Part shown: positions 1 through 7,922 of the stretch, one piece after another | How positions within the stretch are numbered: the stretch's first letter is position 1 | How the letters are laid out: each line of letters opens with the position of its first letter | Assembly (NCBI RefSeq): GCF_005889735.1 | Contig: NZ_VCKY01000119.1 | Span: 1 to 32,665 of the forward strand | Source: Nonomuraea turkmeniaca | Lineage (GTDB): Bacteria > Actinomycetota > Actinomycetes > Streptosporangiales > Streptosporangiaceae | Length of the DNA stretch: 32,665 nt | Reading direction: 5' to 3' | Position numbers and translations under genes: made by a program | The notes under the pieces: model-generated | The model's database searches: none | What the model saw: the letters and a program-made list of their open reading frames with translations, nothing else | Told to the model about the DNA's origin: nothing

Positions 1-558
1 CCCCCACCCCCGTTCCCGCCGGGTCCTCCAGGACCGCCGCCCGGTCCGGAGAGGTTCGGGCCGTTCGCACCGCCCGCGCCGGAGTTCGGCGCGGTGATCC
101 ACTGGGAGTCGCCCGCGCCGCGCGTGCGCCGCGGCGACGTCCGGGCCGCCCTGCTGGCCCTGCTCCTGGAGGGGCCGCAGAACGGCTACCAGATGATCCA
201 GGACATCCAGGAGCGCAGCCGCGGCGTGTGGCGGCCCAGCCCCGGCTCGGTCTATCCGGCACTCCAGCAGTTGGAGGACGAGGGACTGGTGACGGCCAGC
301 GAGTCGGGCGGCAGCCGCGCCTACCAGCTGACGGAGCGGGGCCGAGAGCAGGCCGCCCGGCACGCCGAGGAGGCGCCGTGGGACGAGGTCGCCAGGTCGG
401 TGCCCGCCGACCGGCACGAGCTGAGCGTGCTCTGGGCCCAGCTCAACGAGGCCTTCGCCCATCTGGTGCGCACAGCCAGCGACCGGCAGGTGGAGGAGGC
501 CAAGCAGCTGATCAAGAAGACCCGCAGATCCGTTTTCCACATCCTGGCGGAGGACTGA
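1..558 (+). CDS. PadR family transcriptional regulator (5' end outside window)
   Basis: The reading frame is open from base 1, and its first 31 codons give a Pro/Gly/Phe-rich stretch before the conserved part. PadR proteins of actinomycetes often carry such a leader, so the GTG at 94 is probably not the true start. The conserved domain starts at RRGDVRAALLALL and contains the PadR winged-helix signature WRPSPGSVYPALQQLEDEGL, followed by the wing (SRAYQLTERG). The C-terminal helix probably dimerises. PadR proteins commonly repress adjacent drug exporters and release DNA on binding a hydrophobic ligand. Here the stop overlaps the start of the ABC ATPase by one base (TGATG), so regulator and exporter should be translated together. 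Family assignment is firm; the ligand is unknown. Confidence 0.9.
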   Translation, partial: PPPPFPPGPPGPPPGPERFGPFAPPAPEFGAVIHWESPAPRVRRGDVRAALLALLLEGPQNGYQMIQDIQERSRGVWRPSPGSVYPALQQLEDEGLVTASESGGSRAYQLTERGREQAARHAEEAPWDEVARSVPADRHELSVLWAQLNEAFAHLVRTASDRQVEEAKQLIKKTRRSVFHILAED

Positions 559-1535
559 TGAGCGACCGACCGGCCGTCGCCGTACGCGGCCTGCGGAAGA
601 CCTACGGGAAGGTCGAGGCCGTCAAGGGCGTCGACTTCGAGGTGCGTCCAGGCGAGGTGTTCGGCTTCCTCGGCCCGAACGGCGCCGGCAAGACCACGAC
701 CATCAGCATGCTCTGCACCCTGGTCAAGCCGACCGGCGGCAGCGCCACCGTGGCCGGGCACGACGTGGTGCGCGAACGCGACGAGGTACGCAGGAACATC
801 GGCCTCGTCTTCCAGGACCCCACCCTCGACGGCTACCTGAGCGCCGAGCAGAACCTGCGTTTCCACGCCGAGTTGTACGGCGTGCCGAAGAACGTGGTAG
901 GCGACCGGATCCGCCAGGTGATGGAGATGGTCGCGCTGTGGGACCGTAAGGACGCCAAGGTCATGACGTTCTCCGGCGGCATGAAGCGCCGGCTGGAGAT
1001 CGCCCGCGGACTGCTGCACTCGCCGCGGGTGTTGTTCCTCGACGAGCCGACGGTCGGCCTCGACCCGCAGACCCGCTCGGCCATCTGGGGGTACATCAAC
1101 CAGTTACGGCTCATGGAGGACATCACCATCTTCATGACCACGCACTACATGGACGAGGCCGAGTACTGCGACAGGATCGCCATCATCGACCACGGCGAGG
1201 TCGTGGTGATCGACTCGCCCGAGGCGCTGAAGGCCAGCGTCGGCAAGGACCGCGTGCAGATCCACACCCCCGACGACGCCAAGGCCATCGAGGCGCTGCG
1301 GGAGCGCTTCGGGCTGGAGGCGGCCGTGCACGAAGGGGCGGTGACGTTCGCGGTGGCGTCGGGCGAGGAGTTCGTGCCCCGGCTGTTCGGGGAGCTCGGC
1401 ATGCCGATCAAGGCGGTGAGCGTGTCGCGGCCGTCCCTGGACGACGTGTTCATGTCGTACACGGGCTCCACGATCCGCGACGCCGAGGCGGGCGAGGGCA
1501 ACATGGCGTTCATGCGAGCGATGGCGAGGCGATGA
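558..1535 (+). CDS. ABC transporter ATP-binding protein, DrrA-like
   Basis: This 325-residue protein is the nucleotide-binding subunit of an ABC-2 drug/lipid exporter. Visible motifs are Walker A GPNGAGKTT (residues 39-47), the signature FSGGMKRR (138-145), Walker B VLFLDEP (158-164) and the switch histidine in TTHYMDEAE (His196). The roughly 90 residues after the ATPase core match the C-terminal extension of DrrA-type subunits. The start is the ATG at 558 in TGATG, which overlaps the PadR stop; the same frame is open further upstream, but that part is a shadow of PadR. It should pair with the permease 6 bases downstream. Substrate cannot be read from sequence. Confidence 0.95.
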   Translation: MSDRPAVAVRGLRKTYGKVEAVKGVDFEVRPGEVFGFLGPNGAGKTTTISMLCTLVKPTGGSATVAGHDVVRERDEVRRNIGLVFQDPTLDGYLSAEQNLRFHAELYGVPKNVVGDRIRQVMEMVALWDRKDAKVMTFSGGMKRRLEIARGLLHSPRVLFLDEPTVGLDPQTRSAIWGYINQLRLMEDITIFMTTHYMDEAEYCDRIAIIDHGEVVVIDSPEALKASVGKDRVQIHTPDDAKAIEALRERFGLEAAVHEGAVTFAVASGEEFVPRLFGELGMPIKAVSVSRPSLDDVFMSYTGSTIRDAEAGEGNMAFMRAMARR

Positions 1536-1541
1536 CAGGTC

Positions 1542-2396
1542 ATGGCTACCGAGGCGATTAGCGTCCGGGTGCCCGCGCGCAGCGCCGGGCACGACCTGCG
1601 GGCGATCAAGATCGTGCTCCACCGGGAGATCCTGCGTTTCGTCAACGACCGCACCCGCATGTTGTCGATGCTGGTGCAGCCCGTGCTGTGGCTGTTCGTC
1701 ATGGGCACAGGGCTGGGGTCGCTGGTGCAGGGCTCGATCCCCGGGATCGACTTCCGCACGTTCATGTATCCCGGCATGATCTCCATGACCGTGATCATGA
1801 CGGGCATGTTCTCGGCCGGGTCCATCGTGTGGGACCGCGAGTTCGGCTTCCTGCGCGAGATGCTGGTCGCGCCGGTGTCCCGCGGGGCGATCGTGGTCGG
1901 CAAGTGCTTGGGCGGCGCCCTCGTGGCCACCGCGCAGGGCATCATCATCCTCGCCATGGCGGGGCTGGTGGGGGTGCCCTACTCGCCCGCGCTGATGGTG
2001 ACGCTGCTGGCGGAGATGTTCCTGGCGGCCTTCACGATCACGGCGTTCGGGGTGATGCTGGCCGCGCGGATGAAGAACATGCAGACGTTCTTCGGGCTGA
2101 TGCAGATGGCGATCATGCCGATGATGTTCCTGTCGGGGGCGATGTTCCCGCTGGCCAACCTGCCGTCGTGGTTGCACGTGCTGACCGTGCTCAATCCGAT
2201 GACGTACGCGGTGGATCCGATGCGGCAGGCGGTCTTCGCCCATCTGGACGTGCCGCCCCAGATCAACGCGATGCTCAACCCTGGGGTGCAGTGGTTCGGC
2301 TACCAGGTGCCGGTGCCGCTGGAGCTGGGGGTGGTGGCGGCGCTGGGGGCCGTGTTGCTGGGAGTGGGGATCGCGGAGTTCCGGCGGGCGGAATAG
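1542..2396 (+). CDS. ABC-2 type transporter permease, DrrB-like
   Basis: A 284-residue integral membrane protein with about six hydrophobic segments. A short N-terminal cytosolic arm (ALKIVLHREILRF-like region) precedes the first segment. The ABC-2 family signature lies near residues 190-230, with NLPSWLHVLTVLNPMTYAVD followed by PMRQAVF. It begins 6 bases after the ATPase gene and forms the membrane half of that exporter, probably as a dimer with two ATPase copies. The operon is PadR-ATPase-permease, the usual layout of ligand-inducible efflux pumps. It ends at a strong hairpin shared with the convergent secreted-protein gene. Confidence 0.93.
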   Translation: MATEAISVRVPARSAGHDLRAIKIVLHREILRFVNDRTRMLSMLVQPVLWLFVMGTGLGSLVQGSIPGIDFRTFMYPGMISMTVIMTGMFSAGSIVWDREFGFLREMLVAPVSRGAIVVGKCLGGALVATAQGIIILAMAGLVGVPYSPALMVTLLAEMFLAAFTITAFGVMLAARMKNMQTFFGLMQMAIMPMMFLSGAMFPLANLPSWLHVLTVLNPMTYAVDPMRQAVFAHLDVPPQINAMLNPGVQWFGYQVPVPLELGVVAALGAVLLGVGIAEFRRAE

Positions 2397-2438
2397 GGCC
2401 GGCGTCCGCACTGGCCCGCCAGAGCACGACAAAGCCGA

Positions 2439-2465
2439 AGGCCCGGGGCGGTGCGCCCCGGGCCT
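2439..2465. terminator. Bidirectional hairpin terminator
   Basis: A perfect 12-bp stem (AGGCCCGGGGCG / CGCCCCGGGCCT) with a 3-base GTG loop lies between two convergent genes, 43 bases after the permease stop and 19 bases from the stop of the gene on the other strand. On the minus strand the stem is followed by a T-rich run, which fits an intrinsic terminator. On the plus strand it is followed by a short TCATTTC. Confidence 0.8.
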
Positions 2466-2483
2466 CAGCTCATTTCACGACGC

Positions 2484-3842
2484 TCAGCGCTTCACGCGGA
2501 CATAGTCCTTACGGCTGCCGGAGCCGTCGGTGTCCTCGTCACCGCCGAACACGAACCGCCAGTGCCCGGAGTTCCAGGCCTTGACCTTGGTGGAGAGCCG
2601 CCCGCTGTCGCTGGACCAGAACGACTTCACGTACTCCCACTTCTTCGACTTGAGCGGCTTGAAGTACAGCGCCACCTTGCCCGAGTAGCCCTCCCAGGAC
2701 CCCTCGTCGTCGACCTGCAGCTTGCCCGAGAACTTCAGGTACCTGCCGCGCTTGATCGGCTCAGGATAGGCGTTGAACTTGATCAGCCGCGTGTCCGCCT
2801 TCTCCACGGGCGGCGGGGCGGGCTGGTTGACCTTGACCCAGTCGGCGGCGCTGACCGAGCTGTTGACGCCGCGGGTGCCCGCGTACTCGGCGCGCCACCA
2901 GCCGGAGGTGACGGCCTGGGCGGAGGCCCAGAAGCGGCCGTGGCGGCCGGTCACGTCACTGGTGACGTACTCCCACCGGGACGAGCCGTCGGCCTTGAAG
3001 AAGATCGCCACGCGCTGTCCGGCCACGCCGCCACGGCCCTCGACCAGCAAGGCGCCGGTGAAGGACAGCTTGTCGCCCTTGTCCACGGGCTCGGGGCGGG
3101 CGTCGAAGCCGACGATCTTGCTGCCGAGGTTACGGCGCTTGACGTCGACCCGGTCGGCGTCGCTGACGGAGGGCTTGGCCGCGGATGTGCCCGCGAACTC
3201 GGCCCGCCACCAGCCGGTGGCGTTCGCCCGCACGGTGGCGCCGAACCACCCGCCGCCGCCGGTCGTCACCTTGGTGACCGCGCGATAGGTGTCGGAGCCG
3301 CGCTCGCGGAACGTGATCGAGACGCTCTGACCGGCGTAGCCCTGGCCGTCGGCCAGGAGCCGGCCGGAGACCTTGATCAGGTCGCCCTTGTCGACGAGGT
3401 CCGGGCTGGCGTCGAAGTCGACGATCTTGGTGTCGAGCACCTTCTTGACGACGACCTCGAACGTGCCGCTACGCGACGCATCGCCATCGCCATGGGCGAG
3501 GGCACGCCAGGTCCACTTGCCGACGTTCGTGGAGTCGAAGGACTTGGTGCCGGTCTGCTTCGTCCAGCTGCCGCGCGGGGACGGCGTCAGCGTGACGGGC
3601 GACTCGACGCTCTGCTCGCCGGGCGGCTTGAGCAGGAGCTCTGCCGTCCCCGCGTTCTTGGTGAGGAAGCTGAACGTCGCCGTGACCGCGCCCTTGGTCA
3701 CGTCGATCGGCGGAGTGGGGCTGATGCCCACGGGGGTGAGGATCGGTGCCGGGGCCGCCGTCGCGGCGGTCGGTGCGAGGGCTACCAGGGCCCCCGCGCC
3801 GACTATGACGGCGAGGGCGGCGACACGGATGCGTTGTAACAT
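2484..3842 (-). CDS. Secreted protein of repeated Ig-like beta domains
   Basis: A 452-residue protein with a clear Sec signal peptide (MLQRIR, hydrophobic core, cleavage near PTAATA-APAP). The mature part is one N-terminal beta domain followed by three related modules of about 100 residues. Each module opens with a version of KIVxFDAxPxxVDKGD and ends with GWWRAEFAGT or a similar segment. These are probably Ig-like or bacterial surface-type beta sandwiches. No LPXTG, lipobox or catalytic motif is present, so it is likely released. I chose the ATG at 3842 because GAAAGGAAC lies 5 bases upstream; an in-frame ATG at 3875 has no such site. Function unknown. Confidence 0.85.
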   Translation of the reverse strand: MLQRIRVAALAVIVGAGALVALAPTAATAAPAPILTPVGISPTPPIDVTKGAVTATFSFLTKNAGTAELLLKPPGEQSVESPVTLTPSPRGSWTKQTGTKSFDSTNVGKWTWRALAHGDGDASRSGTFEVVVKKVLDTKIVDFDASPDLVDKGDLIKVSGRLLADGQGYAGQSVSITFRERGSDTYRAVTKVTTGGGGWFGATVRANATGWWRAEFAGTSAAKPSVSDADRVDVKRRNLGSKIVGFDARPEPVDKGDKLSFTGALLVEGRGGVAGQRVAIFFKADGSSRWEYVTSDVTGRHGRFWASAQAVTSGWWRAEYAGTRGVNSSVSAADWVKVNQPAPPPVEKADTRLIKFNAYPEPIKRGRYLKFSGKLQVDDEGSWEGYSGKVALYFKPLKSKKWEYVKSFWSSDSGRLSTKVKAWNSGHWRFVFGGDEDTDGSGSRKDYVRVKR

Positions 3843-3932
3843 GCGGGTTCCTTTCTGGAGACCCCAGTGGTTCAACGCGGCATTGAGGGTGCCACGTGTG
3901 TCTTCTCAGTAGACGTGCACGCGGACGAGAAG

Positions 3933-3987
3933 GTTGTGGATTCTGACAAACCGTTATTGATCGGGGTCAGTAACACTGGTCCACAAC
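3933..3987. promoter_or_regulatory. Interrupted inverted repeat in divergent intergenic region
   Basis: A perfect 8-bp inverted repeat, GTTGTGGA at 3933-3940 and TCCACAAC at 3980-3987, encloses a second pair, CTGAC (3943-3947) and GTCAG (3966-3970). It lies between the divergent secreted-protein and E1 genes, in a segment much less GC-rich than its surroundings. That is consistent with an operator or promoter. The regulator is unknown. Confidence 0.45.
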
Positions 3988-4039
3988 ATGTCACCGGCGT
4001 CCAGCAGACGGCAGCGCCGATCAAAGACATAATCGATGT

Positions 4040-6262
4040 GTGGCGCGCGACACTGTTGAGACACATTTCACCCAGGCGGTTACAACGCTGACGGCAGGTC
4101 CCGCGCGAGATCCCGGCCTGCCGGTCCGCGAGGGCACGACGCTGACCGGCGAGGAGTGCAGGGCGCTGTTCCGCCGCCAGCTCGAAAGCCGGCTGCTCGA
4201 CGTCGCCGCCCGCTGGCTGCGCGAGCAGGAGGAGGGCTTCTACACGATCGGCTCGGCCGGCCACGAGGGCAACGCCGCCGTCGCCGCCGCCCTGCGGCCC
4301 GGAGACCCCGCGCTGCTCCACTACCGTTCCGGCGCGTTCTACCTGACCCGGTCGGAGAGGGCGGGACGACTCCCCGAGCAGGGCATCAGGGACGTGCTGA
4401 TGGGCCTGACCGCGGCGGCCGAAGAGCCGATCGCGGGCGGCAGGCACAAGGTGTTCGGCCACCCTGACCTGGCGGTGATCCCGCAGACCTCGACGATCGC
4501 CAGCCATCTGCCCAGGGCGGTGGGCGTGGCCTTCGCCATCGAGCGGGCCAGGGCCCTCGGCACACCATCGCGGTGGAAGCAGGAGGACGCGATCGCGGTG
4601 TGCAGCTTCGGCGACGCCTCGGTCAACCACGCGAGCGCGCTGTCCGGCTTCAACACCGCCTCCTACGCGACCTACCAGGGGCAGCCGCTGCCGATCCTGT
4701 TCGTGTGCGAGGACAACGGCATCGGCATCAGCGTCCGCACGCCCAAGGGCTGGGTGGAGGCGGCCGCGCGGCGTCCGGGCATCGAATACTTCGCCGCCGA
4801 CGGTTGCGACCTCGCCGACGCCTATGACGCCGCCGTACGCGCCGTCGAGCACGTACGCACCCGCCGTTCCCCCGCGTTCCTGCACCTGTCCACGGTGCGG
4901 CTGATGGGGCACGCCGGGTCCGACGTCGAGGTGGCGTACCGCACCCAGCGCGAGATCAAGGCCGACCTCGAGCGCGACCCGCTGCTGCGCACGGCGGCGC
5001 TGCTGGTCGAGGCCGGGCTCGAGACGCCGGAAGGGCTGCTCAACACATACGAGTCCATGCGCGAGCATGTGCTGCGCATCGCGCTGGAGACCACGCGCAG
5101 CCCGCGGCTCGGCACCGCCAAGGAGATCATGGAGCCGATCGCGCCGCGCAGTCCGGAGCTGATCGCCAAGATCAGCCCGATGGCGGCGACGGGTCCGGCC
5201 AGGGAGAAGGCGTTCGCCGGGTCGCTGCCGGAGAACGACAAGCCGATGACGCTCTCGATGGCGATCAATCGCACGCTGGCCGACGCGCTGACCGTCTACC
5301 CGGAGATGACGGTGTTCGGCGAGGACGTCGCCAAGAAGGGCGGCGTGTACGGCGTGACCCGGGGGCTGCAGAAGCGGTTCGGGGCGGCGCGGGTGTTCGA
5401 CACGCTGCTGGACGAGCAGGCCATCCTGGGGCTGGCACTCGGCGCCGGCGTGTCGGGGCTGCTGCCGGTGCCCGAGATCCAATACCTGGCATACCTGCAC
5501 AACGCGCTCGACCAGATCCGCGGCGAGGCGGCCACGCTGTCGTTCTTCTCGCGTAACGCCTACCGCAACCCGATGGTGGTGCGGGTGGCCGGGTACGCGT
5601 ACCAGAAGGGGTTCGGCGGGCACTTCCACAACGACAACGCGATCGGCGCGCTGCGTGACATCCCGGGGCTGGTCATCGCCTCGCCGTCGCGGCCGGACGA
5701 CGCGGCCTCCATGCTGCGCACGTGCCTGGCGGCGGCTCAGACGTCCGGGTCGGTGTGCGTGTTCCTGGAGCCGATCGCGCTCTACCACACGAAAGACCTG
5801 TTCGACGACGGCGACGGGGGGTGGCTGGCGCCGTACGCCCCGCCCGCGCGCTGGGCGGAGACGCACGTGCCGATCGGCCGGGCCCGCTCGTACGGCGACG
5901 GGCGCGACCTGACGATCGTGACGTTCGGCAACGGGCTGCGGATGAGCCTGCGGGCCGCCGTGCGGCTGACCCAGGAGGGATACGGCTGCCGCGTCCTCGA
6001 CCTGCGCTGGCTGGCTCCGCTGCCGCTGGAGGACCTGCTGCGGGCGGCCGAGCTGACGGGCAAGGTGCTGATCGCCGACGAGACCCGGCACTCCGGGGGC
6101 GTCTCCGAGGGCATCATGGCCGAGCTGGCCGACGCCGGATACACCGGGTCGGTGGCCCGGGTGACCTCGTCCGACAGCTTCATACCACTGGGTGCGGCGG
6201 CCGATCATGTGCTGCTGTCGGAGGAGGAGATCGAGCAGGCGGCACGCAAGCTTCTGGGCTGA
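4040..6262 (+). CDS. 2-oxoacid dehydrogenase E1, fused alpha and beta subunits
   Basis: This 740-residue protein joins an E1-alpha-like half (about 35-360) to an E1-beta-like half (about 400-740). E1 uses thiamine pyrophosphate to decarboxylate a 2-oxoacid and acylate the lipoyl group of E2. The TPP/Mg motif runs from GDASVN (191-196) to CEDN (223-226). The beta half carries VFGEDVAKKGGVYGV and the typical QYLAYLHNALDQ region. Fused E1s occur in other bacteria, mainly as pyruvate or branched-chain types; the sequence does not tell me which. No E2 or E3 gene is nearby, so it must share those subunits or act in another role. The GTG start at 4040 has no Shine-Dalgarno; a CATAAT box at 4028-4033 would place the transcript start at this GTG, suggesting leaderless translation. 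Confidence 0.88.
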   Translation: MARDTVETHFTQAVTTLTAGPARDPGLPVREGTTLTGEECRALFRRQLESRLLDVAARWLREQEEGFYTIGSAGHEGNAAVAAALRPGDPALLHYRSGAFYLTRSERAGRLPEQGIRDVLMGLTAAAEEPIAGGRHKVFGHPDLAVIPQTSTIASHLPRAVGVAFAIERARALGTPSRWKQEDAIAVCSFGDASVNHASALSGFNTASYATYQGQPLPILFVCEDNGIGISVRTPKGWVEAAARRPGIEYFAADGCDLADAYDAAVRAVEHVRTRRSPAFLHLSTVRLMGHAGSDVEVAYRTQREIKADLERDPLLRTAALLVEAGLETPEGLLNTYESMREHVLRIALETTRSPRLGTAKEIMEPIAPRSPELIAKISPMAATGPAREKAFAGSLPENDKPMTLSMAINRTLADALTVYPEMTVFGEDVAKKGGVYGVTRGLQKRFGAARVFDTLLDEQAILGLALGAGVSGLLPVPEIQYLAYLHNALDQIRGEAATLSFFSRNAYRNPMVVRVAGYAYQKGFGGHFHNDNAIGALRDIPGLVIASPSRPDDAASMLRTCLAAAQTSGSVCVFLEPIALYHTKDLFDDGDGGWLAPYAPPARWAETHVPIGRARSYGDGRDLTIVTFGNGLRMSLRAAVRLTQEGYGCRVLDLRWLAPLPLEDLLRAAELTGKVLIADETRHSGGVSEGIMAELADAGYTGSVARVTSSDSFIPLGAAADHVLLSEEEIEQAARKLLG

Positions 6263-6268
6263 GACCTT

Positions 6269-6516
6269 CTACTGGCGGGCCACCGCGCCTCTGATGCAGG
6301 CCGGCTTCGACCAGGCGACCGTCGAGCGTTCTGAGATGCGCAGCGGCACGCCCACCGGGAACCAGTAGCCGGTGTCCGGACCCAGGCGGGCGACGTGGGC
6401 CGAGGTGGCGCCCTGGCCGAGGGCGATGATGGGCTGCACGCCCTTTCCTGCCGGGGAGCGCTGCAGGACCACCTGGTGGTTGCCGGTGGTGGCGGCGAAT
6501 CCGCCTTGGCCCGCTA
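6269..6516 (-). pseudogene. Coding-like fragment, C-terminus of an unrecognised protein
   Basis: Beyond the M50 gene, a second minus-strand frame is open for about 80 codons and ends with TAG at 6269-6271. About 90% of its codons end in G or C, and the residues look protein-like (PDTGYWFPVGVPLRISERST). The first possible start is a GTG at 6472, without a ribosome-binding site. I read it as the remaining C-terminus of a gene that lost its 5' part. A genuine 67-residue protein is possible. Family not recognised. Confidence 0.35.
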
Positions 6517-7215
6517 CTAGAGCGGGTTCATGAGATATCCGCCGAAGACCGCGGCGGTGACCGACACCAGGAAGAAGAAGAACACATAAAAGCCGCCCGG
6601 CAGGAACGTCAGCCTGGCCAGTTGGTCGGCGTCGGAGTCTCTGGCCTGCCGTCTGCGCCGCTTCTGCTGCAGCTCGATGATCGGCCGGATCCCGCCCAGC
6701 AGCAGGAACCACACCGCGACCAAGGCGACGACCTGCTGGACCTCGGCGGGCGCGTACATGATCAGGGCGAAGACGGCGGAGCCCGTCGCTAAGAGGATCA
6801 GCGCGCCGTACAGGTTGCGGATCAGCAGCAGCATGCAGACCAGGAACAACAGGACGGTCCAGATCAGCAGCGTGATGCGCCCCTGCTCGGTGAGCCACGC
6901 GGCGGCCAGCCCGAGCAGCGGCGGCGCCAGGTAGCCCGCCAGCGCGGTCAGGATCATGCCGGGCCCGGTGGGCCTGCCTCTGGTCAGCGTCACGCCGGAG
7001 GTGTCGGAGTGCAGGCGGATGCCTTCGAGCTTGCGCCGGGTGACCAGCGCCATCAGCGCGTGGCCGCCCTCGTGGGCGATCGTGATCAGGCCCCGGGACA
7101 GCTGCCAGGGCATGCGGAAGCCGACGATCACGAGCGCGGCGAGAGCCGAGACCACTACGACCCACAGGTCGGGGTCAGGCTGAACCTTGATCAGGTGGGC
7201 CCAGAACTTGTCCAT
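6517..7215 (-). CDS. M50-type membrane metalloprotease (M50B-like)
   Basis: A 232-residue polytopic membrane protein. The zinc motif HEGGH (residues 48-52, within TIAHEGGHALMAL) lies just after the first transmembrane segment, as in the M50B-like family of intramembrane zinc proteases. At least five further hydrophobic segments follow, with a basic cytosolic loop (QQKRRRRQAR) before the last. Such proteins are presumed to cut membrane-bound substrates, for example anti-sigma factors, but no substrate is evident here. The ATG at 7215 lacks a Shine-Dalgarno; a TAGGGT hexamer about 9 bases upstream could be the -10 of a near-leaderless transcript. It is convergent with the E1 gene and divergent from the NTF2-like gene. 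Confidence 0.82.
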   Translation of the reverse strand: MDKFWAHLIKVQPDPDLWVVVVSALAALVIVGFRMPWQLSRGLITIAHEGGHALMALVTRRKLEGIRLHSDTSGVTLTRGRPTGPGMILTALAGYLAPPLLGLAAAWLTEQGRITLLIWTVLLFLVCMLLLIRNLYGALILLATGSAVFALIMYAPAEVQQVVALVAVWFLLLGGIRPIIELQQKRRRRQARDSDADQLARLTFLPGGFYVFFFFLVSVTAAVFGGYLMNPL

Positions 7216-7428
7216 CGAGGAGAAACCCTATCCAGGTGAAGTCCCGGCCGTGGCCACAGAACAAGATTCTGACGCGGAGGCGGCGATCGGGTGGCACGGC
7301 CCGCGGTCGGCCGGACCTCGCCCCCCGTACATCTGAAGGCCTCCTGTTGTCGACCTTCTTCCCCGACCCTGGCGTCGTGGACACGAGCCGTGTGCGGGCG
7401 CGGCGGCGCGTCGTGATCTGATGGAAAG

Positions 7429-7902
7429 GTGAACGATCGGCACGTGGCGCTCATCCGCGCTTTCTACGACGCCCTGAGCCGCGCGGACCTCGCGGCCATG
7501 GAGAGCTGTTACCACCCCGAGGTGAGCTTCGGCGACCCCATCTTCCAGGAGGTCGAGGGCCGCGACCGGGTGATGCGGATGTGGCGGCTCCAGCTGGGCG
7601 TGCGCGACGGGCTGCGGTCGGACTGTCGTGACGTGACGGCCGACGACCACACCGGGACGGCGCACTGGACCGCTCGTTACACCATGGCCGGCACGGGTCG
7701 GCAAGTCGTCAACGAGATCGACGCACTGTTCAGATTCGACGACAATCTGATTGTCCGCCATCACGACGAGTTCGATTTCCGGCACTGGTCGAAGATGGCG
7801 CTGGGCCGGCCGCACGGGCTGCTCTTCGGGTGGACGCCGATGTGGCGCAAGACCATCAGGGACCGGGCCGCGCAGCAGCTCGACGCGCTCGGCCCCGCAT
7901 AG
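7429..7902 (+). CDS. SnoaL-like / NTF2-fold protein
   Basis: A 157-residue protein with the SnoaL-like opening HVALIRAFYDALSRADLAAMESCYHPEVSFGDPIF, given here only as a region: an N-terminal helix pair, then the first strands of a cone-shaped beta barrel. The later segments ARYTMAGTGRQVVNEIDALFRFDDN and IVRHHDEFDF, read as a region, fit the rest of the fold. Members may be cyclases, isomerases or non-enzymatic ligand-binding proteins; no specific activity can be claimed. The GTG start follows GGAAAG directly, which is too close for normal ribosome-site spacing, so the start is only probable. The gene is followed 20 bases later by corA. Confidence 0.8.
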   Translation: MNDRHVALIRAFYDALSRADLAAMESCYHPEVSFGDPIFQEVEGRDRVMRMWRLQLGVRDGLRSDCRDVTADDHTGTAHWTARYTMAGTGRQVVNEIDALFRFDDNLIVRHHDEFDFRHWSKMALGRPHGLLFGWTPMWRKTIRDRAAQQLDALGPA

Positions 7903-7922
7903 CAGTTCGTTCTGGAGTGGAC

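Noticed and set aside
3872..6208. A minus-strand open frame of 778 codons opposite the E1 gene
   Set aside because: Composition is dominated by Arg, His, Gln and Gly without any recognisable domain, while the plus strand encodes a clear E1 enzyme.
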